From a virus: DNA of 55,372 nucleotides. Location: positions 1-55,372 of the IMG/VR virus record IMGVR_UViG_3300034071_002180; one strand, 5' to 3'. Every line of letters starts with the position of its first letter. Within the stretch, counting starts at the first letter, position 1. The translations under genes and the position numbers were made by a program. Under the pieces are notes generated by a model. The model was not told the DNA's origin. It ran no database searches and was given only the letters and a program-made list of their open reading frames with translations. Below, in pieces: positions 51,361 through 55,372 of this stretch.

Positions 51361-53582
51361 TTGTTCCTCCTTATCATTGCCCCTGCAATTTGTGATACGA
51401 TGATCACTGGGACAATTACTTCTTGCGCTTTTTCTCTCTGATCATCTGTCATGTCGCTACCTAACTCAGAGAAATTAGATAGTAGTTCTACTGGGTCCAC
51501 TGCAAAGACTGCTCCAAGTGGGTCTGCTAAGAATGCCTCTGTTTGTACCTCTGTTACTGCATCTGCTAATGTAAATGGCATTGGTGTATCCCCTGCTGAT
51601 TCTGCTCTGTCAGTAAACTCAACAAATGCTTCAGCAAGTGCTGGGTTAGACTTCATCTGCTCAGCAATCTCTGCAACTTCTGACGGCTTAATACCAAGGT
51701 CTTCTGCAACTTCTACTTTTGCTTCTTGCGTCAATGCTTTAAGGGTTTGACTTACTGCTGTGACTTGTTCAGCAGAAAGTGTAACTAACTTATTATCCTT
51801 GCTTGTAAGGTTAGCAATAACTCCAGATAAATCTTCTGCTGTTCCTGTACCCTTTTCAGGAATAAGTTCTGCTAAAACCTCATCTTTAACTTCTACATCT
51901 GGCTCAGTCCATGGGTTTTCTTCAGGCTCAGGATCTGGTCCTGGTTCTGGTGAAGGTTCAGGAGTAGGCTCTTCTGTGGGTTCCTCAGTAGGCTCTGTAG
52001 TTGGTTCTGTAGTTGGTTCTGGATCTGGTGTAGGTTCTATTGTAGGTTCAGGAGTTGGCTCCTCTGTAGGCTCCTCCGTAGGTTCCTCTGTAGGCTTTGG
52101 GGATGGCTTTGGCGTAGGAGTAGGCTTTGTTTCCTCTGTAGGCTTTGGAGTTGGAGTTGGAGTTGGCTCTTCTGTTGGTTCAGGGCTTGGTTCCTCTGTA
52201 GGTTCTTCTGTAGGTTCTTCTGTAGGTTCTTCTGTAGGCTTAGGACTTGGTTCAGGGCTTGTTTCTGGAGTTGGTTCTGGAGTAGGCTGATTGGCTGCAG
52301 CGTTGGCTGCTGCTTGAGCAATGGCAGACTGAATTTCTCTTTGTAGTTGCTCATCATAGTAACGCCATGCGTCATCAATAGCATTATTTAAATCAATTAT
52401 TGACTGATTGTATATTTCTATTTTGCTATTCTTTAACTCTAAAGCATCTTCTGTATCTGCAACGGCATCAAGATGTTCCTGTGTCTTAGTTTGCAAAACC
52501 TGATTCATTGATGACAGTGTTGCATTCTCAGAGTTGTATACGCTTAGTTTGTCATTGTATACTGCCAACTTATTGTTATAGTTTGTTTGTGCTATATCCT
52601 TTGCTGCAACAGCATCATTGTAAGCATCTGTCTGTGCTTGGGTTGGTCCTGATCCAGAGGAAAATGTATTAAGATTACAACTAAAGTTTTGTCCCCACAC
52701 TCTTGGATCTCCAGCATAGTCGCAGCCTGCTCCAGTCCATCCTCCAGGAATTGCCCATCCAAGATGATAAGATCCTGGTCCTCCACCGTTATACCACCAA
52801 ATCTCTACACTCAATGTTTTATCTTCGCTAACATCATATACTGGTGAATAATCGCTCCAAGTAGTTCCTTGCTCTATCCATTGATCTATTGCAAGATTTC
52901 CGTCTACATACATTCTAAATCCATCATCTGTATATCCTGCAAAATATGTTGATGTGAACCAGGACGGTACTGTTATTTGACCAGTAAATTTAACTATAAA
53001 GTTTTCGTATCTGTTACCACAAACTGGTAGTTGCATGTGGCTTGAGTTCCAAGTACCAGAACAAAGAACAGATCCTGGGGTAGCAACATTACCCTGTCTA
53101 ACAAGAGTATAAACAGTGTATGCCAAACCTGTTCCTCCAGCACTCTGCATACTTGATTGAGTAGTTTGAACATTAATATTGGCTATGCTGAGAGCATCCT
53201 GTGCATCGTTTCTTTCTTCAAGAGCATTGTCTTTATGTTCAAGGGCTAAGGCTACTGTGGCTGTCTGCCCATCCACATTTGACTGAGCAAGGTTCTTTGA
53301 TTCTAAGGCTGTGGCTTCTGCTTCTACTGCATCTTCGTGGGCATCATAGGCATCATCTTTAAGTTCCTTCGCATTTGTGGCTGAGGCAAACTTATTTTCT
53401 GCTATCTCTATAAGATCTATAAAGTTATCCTGATAGCCAAGGTCATCTACGCTATCGTTAAGTTCCTGTATTTCTTGGGCTGCTACTGTGAGTGGATCAT
53501 CAGAGTGGGCTTCCTGGGGGGCTATAAGTAGCCAGCCAAAGGCTAAGACTGTGGCCGTTACTATTCTTAGTAGTCGTTTAAT
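51357..53582 (-). CDS. secreted PA14-domain protein with Pro/Glu/Thr stalk; probable ATT start
   Basis: 741 residues if started at ATT 53582; no ATG, GTG or TTG occurs in the first 102 codons, the first being GTG at 53276. The extended N-terminus is a good signal peptide (KRLLRIVTATVLAFGWLLIA...QEAHS), with AAGGGGGAAAGG just before ATT and TATAAT 40 nt further. Next come coiled coils, a PA14-like lectin domain (~150-290: YFAGYTDDGFRMYVDGNLAI, VEIWWYNGGG), more coiled coil, a long PEPT/PEEPT stalk and a C-terminal helical part with a final hydrophobic segment. Probably a surface or host-binding protein. A CTG 18 nt earlier is an alternative start. Confidence 0.7.
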   Translation of the reverse strand: MKRLLRIVTATVLAFGWLLIAPQEAHSDDPLTVAAQEIQELNDSVDDLGYQDNFIDLIEIAENKFASATNAKELKDDAYDAHEDAVEAEATALESKNLAQSNVDGQTATVALALEHKDNALEERNDAQDALSIANINVQTTQSSMQSAGGTGLAYTVYTLVRQGNVATPGSVLCSGTWNSSHMQLPVCGNRYENFIVKFTGQITVPSWFTSTYFAGYTDDGFRMYVDGNLAIDQWIEQGTTWSDYSPVYDVSEDKTLSVEIWWYNGGGPGSYHLGWAIPGGWTGAGCDYAGDPRVWGQNFSCNLNTFSSGSGPTQAQTDAYNDAVAAKDIAQTNYNNKLAVYNDKLSVYNSENATLSSMNQVLQTKTQEHLDAVADTEDALELKNSKIEIYNQSIIDLNNAIDDAWRYYDEQLQREIQSAIAQAAANAAANQPTPEPTPETSPEPSPKPTEEPTEEPTEEPTEEPSPEPTEEPTPTPTPKPTEETKPTPTPKPSPKPTEEPTEEPTEEPTPEPTIEPTPDPEPTTEPTTEPTEEPTEEPTPEPSPEPGPDPEPEENPWTEPDVEVKDEVLAELIPEKGTGTAEDLSGVIANLTSKDNKLVTLSAEQVTAVSQTLKALTQEAKVEVAEDLGIKPSEVAEIAEQMKSNPALAEAFVEFTDRAESAGDTPMPFTLADAVTEVQTEAFLADPLGAVFAVDPVELLSNFSELGSDMTDDQREKAQEVIVPVIIVSQIAGAMIRRNK

Positions 53583-53640
53583 TACCTTTCCCCCTTGCAG
53601 ACGACATGTCTGATAGGATGATTATACCATTTTATTGCAC

Positions 53641-53674
53641 AAAAAAGGGGCTACCGTAATTGGTAACCCCTTTA
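53641..53674 (-). terminator. intrinsic terminator
   Basis: Minus strand AAAGGGG-TACC/GGTA-CCCC with one mismatch, followed by TTTTTT. Ends the 53687 gene. Confidence 0.8.
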
Positions 53675-53686
53675 ATGTTGGACGAA

Positions 53687-55093
53687 TTACTTTAGCAAAG
53701 CAACCTTTGCCTTTGGATTCTTCTTGTTCCATTGAAGAGCCAACTTGTTGAATGCAGTCTTTACAGACTTAAGTGCAGCAGCGTTATCTGCTGTCAACTT
53801 AGCAATCTGTGCATCCTTAGCAAGAAGAGCAGCATCTGATGCAGTCTTTGCATCTGCAAGTGACTTTGCACCCGCTACCTTCTCTGCTGCTACAGCATCT
53901 GCAACTGCCTTATCTGAAGCAGCCTTTGCATCTGCAAGTGCCTTATCTGATGTAGCCTTTAGATCAGCAAGTGCCTTGGCATGTGTAGCCTTTAGTTCTG
54001 CAAGTTCTGCAGTAAGTGTTGCAAGTGAAGCATTCGCTGCTTCCAAGTCCAACTTGAACTGTGCAATAATCTTATCTGCAGCAACGCCTGCATCTGCAAG
54101 TGCCTTTAGAGCGCTTGCTTCTGCCTTCTTTGCATCAGTTGCTTCTGCTGTTGCCTTTACTAGGTCAGCATTGGCCTTTGCTAGGCTTTCTGCAAGTGCA
54201 GACTTTGCCTTAATCTCTGCCTCTAGTTGAGCCTTTGTTGAAGCGTGTGCTGCTCTTTCAGAAGCAAGTGCTGCTCTTTCAGCAGAAAGTTCTGATACTA
54301 GATCACGAACTGCGATCTCTGCAAAAGGTGCAAGTGCACGAGCAGGTAGACCAATTACATCTGCAGTTGTTGCATCTGAAGCAGTTGTTGGAGCAAATGT
54401 AATAAGTGAACGAGTTCCAGTTGCTGGGAGTGTTGCACTAAACTTTGCAACTCCAAAATCTGAAAGTGTAGCACCAGTTGTTACTGTTGCTGTGTCCATA
54501 ACTGCTGTTGAAGCAAATACGGTTGCTGTAATTGACTTACCAGATACCTTGTTACCAAATGTATCTGTAGCAGTTACTGTAATCTCTTGCTTAGTTCCTG
54601 CTGCGCCTGTTGTAGGTGCTGAAACTGTTAGGTTGTTAATCTTTCCAGCAGTACCCTGTACATAGTATGTAAGAGTTGTTCCACCGTTGTTGATTACAAC
54701 TGTACCAATTGCTGTTGTCTTTGTGTAGACAAAAAATGTTGCAGTTGTTCCAGTACCTGTTGCAATTGTCAAAGATGATGATCCTGACGATGCTCCGACT
54801 GGTGCTGCTGATGTGTGTAGTGCTGATACGATTGTTGCGTTAGTTGCTGATGCAGTAACTGATGTTCCTGCTGCTACTGTTGCTACAAAACGCAATGCAT
54901 CTGCTGCATCGATTGTGTTATCTGCTGGGACTGGTAATGTAGCAGGTGTTGCGATTACACCGTTAGTAGTGTTTGCTACTGAGTCTAGTGTTACTGCGAC
55001 TGTCATTACTGTAGCATTTGCAGGTGCTACTGCGACCATGCCCAAAGTCATGGCTGCAACCACGGCTAGTGCGATTTTCTTAAATGAATTCAT
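53687..55093 (-). CDS. secreted host-like surface protein
   Basis: 468 residues. Signal peptide MNSFKKIALAVVAAMTLGMV...ANA; residues ~40-240 hold Ig-like/invasin-like domains (EITVTATDTFGNKVSGKSIT), then an Ala/Lys/Glu-rich coiled coil (~265-440), ending FNKLALQWNKKNPKAKVALL. This ending, and the overall Ala-rich build, recalls secreted or S-layer-like proteins of low-GC freshwater actinobacteria (from memory, unverified). AAAAGGAAT precedes the ATG. May coat the host or act as decoy receptor; or it is a virion protein. Confidence 0.65.
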   Translation of the reverse strand: MNSFKKIALAVVAAMTLGMVAVAPANATVMTVAVTLDSVANTTNGVIATPATLPVPADNTIDAADALRFVATVAAGTSVTASATNATIVSALHTSAAPVGASSGSSSLTIATGTGTTATFFVYTKTTAIGTVVINNGGTTLTYYVQGTAGKINNLTVSAPTTGAAGTKQEITVTATDTFGNKVSGKSITATVFASTAVMDTATVTTGATLSDFGVAKFSATLPATGTRSLITFAPTTASDATTADVIGLPARALAPFAEIAVRDLVSELSAERAALASERAAHASTKAQLEAEIKAKSALAESLAKANADLVKATAEATDAKKAEASALKALADAGVAADKIIAQFKLDLEAANASLATLTAELAELKATHAKALADLKATSDKALADAKAASDKAVADAVAAEKVAGAKSLADAKTASDAALLAKDAQIAKLTADNAAALKSVKTAFNKLALQWNKKNPKAKVALLK

Positions 55094-55108
55094 TTTATTC
55101 CTTTTCTG

Positions 55109-55372
55109 TTATAGTGTTTTTAGTCCATCCAAATAGTCTTGGATATCTGCTATTTGGCTAGGTTTATATTGTATCACATTTCGACTTTCTAAGTCAAATT
55201 GCTCTTCTGGAGTTTTTGGTCTATCCTTAAAAGTATGAACCTCTACTTCAGTGTCTATATTTTTTGGGGTATGTGATATTGCCCCAAATATTGCTCCACA
55301 CACAGCATCAGCCAAGTCCTTTGACTTTTTGCGTGGGTGGTCAACTCTATCATTTTTCATAATCTTTAACTG
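55109..55372 (-). CDS. terL: C-terminal fragment of probable terminase large subunit
   Basis: The frame runs off the right end of the window without a start (QLKIMKNDRVDHPRKKSKDL...ADAVCGAIF). RVDHP-x4-KDLADAVxGAI is the usual last helix of TerL nucleases (DHP...SKDxADAxAG), which cut and pump DNA into the capsid. ~87 codons visible; an internal ATG at 55360 is unlikely to be the start. It sits 15 nt upstream of the secreted protein gene. Confidence 0.65.
   Translation of the reverse strand, partial: QLKIMKNDRVDHPRKKSKDLADAVCGAIFGAISHTPKNIDTEVEVHTFKDRPKTPEEQFDLESRNVIQYKPSQIADIQDYLDGLKTL

Overview
The window reads as a large piece of a tailed-phage genome whose host is an actinobacterium. Seen directly: the right edge holds the 3' end of a gene whose C-terminus looks like a terminase large subunit; there are tail-fibre-like, collagen-like, holin-like and CHAP-endolysin genes, four tRNA genes, and well over 100 mostly tiny genes that overlap by 1-4 bases. 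Signs of an actinobacterial host are a WhiB-family Fe-S regulator, a DUF7455-like protein, a GP88-like protein, over 20 genes with a TANNNT box exactly 6 nt before the start codon (leaderless transcripts), and CRP/GlxR-like TGTGA-N6-TCACA sites. Base composition is AT-rich, and the C-terminus of one secreted protein recalls surface proteins of low-GC freshwater actinobacteria. A freshwater (Nanopelagicales-like) host is therefore an inference, not proven.

Layout. 1-9.4 kb: a secreted lysozyme-like gene, then (minus strand) a decoration cassette (epimerase, PF11397-type glycosyltransferase, radical SAM enzyme, zinc ribbon), a 916-aa Thr/Ala/Pro-rich fibre and baseplate/fibre-like genes including a collagen-like protein. 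9.6-13 kb: glycosyltransferase, holin-like protein, DHH-like protein, first 2OG-Fe(II) oxygenase and small genes. 13-25 kb: strings of tiny unknown genes in short operons. Each inter-operon gap carries recurring signals: TTGACA/TATACT promoters, CRP-like palindromes, CCACGTGG, DnaA-box-like TTATCCACA, ACGGCGTGTCG, and a small covarying RNA hairpin. 25.1-25.9 kb: a gene-poor, repeat-rich strand-switch region that is a candidate replication origin. 26-36 kb: many single genes with leaderless promoters, including three 2OG-type oxygenases, two nuclease-like genes, a glycosyltransferase, tandem glutathione peroxidases, a HAD phosphatase, tRNA-Met/Ile and tRNA-Arg, thioredoxin, HNH nuclease, PstS and Hsp20, with three candidate stand-alone structured RNAs. 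36.8-41 kb: three SGNH-like hydrolases around a carbamoyltransferase. 41-55 kb (minus strand): holin-like protein, WhiB, nuclease, sulfotransferase, three DUF2061 membrane proteins, APS-kinase/nucleotidyltransferase fusion, Asp-beta-hydroxylase-like protein, CHAP endolysin, FkbM methyltransferase, tRNA-Asn, secreted S8 protease, proteasome-like hydrolase, two small membrane proteins, two large secreted proteins and the terminase end.

How it may fit together. The unusual density of decorating enzymes (two glycosyltransferase families, epimerase, hydroxylases, carbamoyl-, sulfo- and methyltransferases, SGNH esterase-like proteins) beside Pro/Thr-rich and collagen-like fibres suggests chemical modification of virion fibres or of host surface glycans. 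A second theme is a shared hairpin at transcript 3' ends and after stand-alone RNAs. Metabolic or stress genes (PstS, Hsp20, thioredoxin, glutathione peroxidases, WhiB) are typical phage-borne host-like functions. No capsid, portal, polymerase, integrase, CRISPR array or insertion sequence was recognised.
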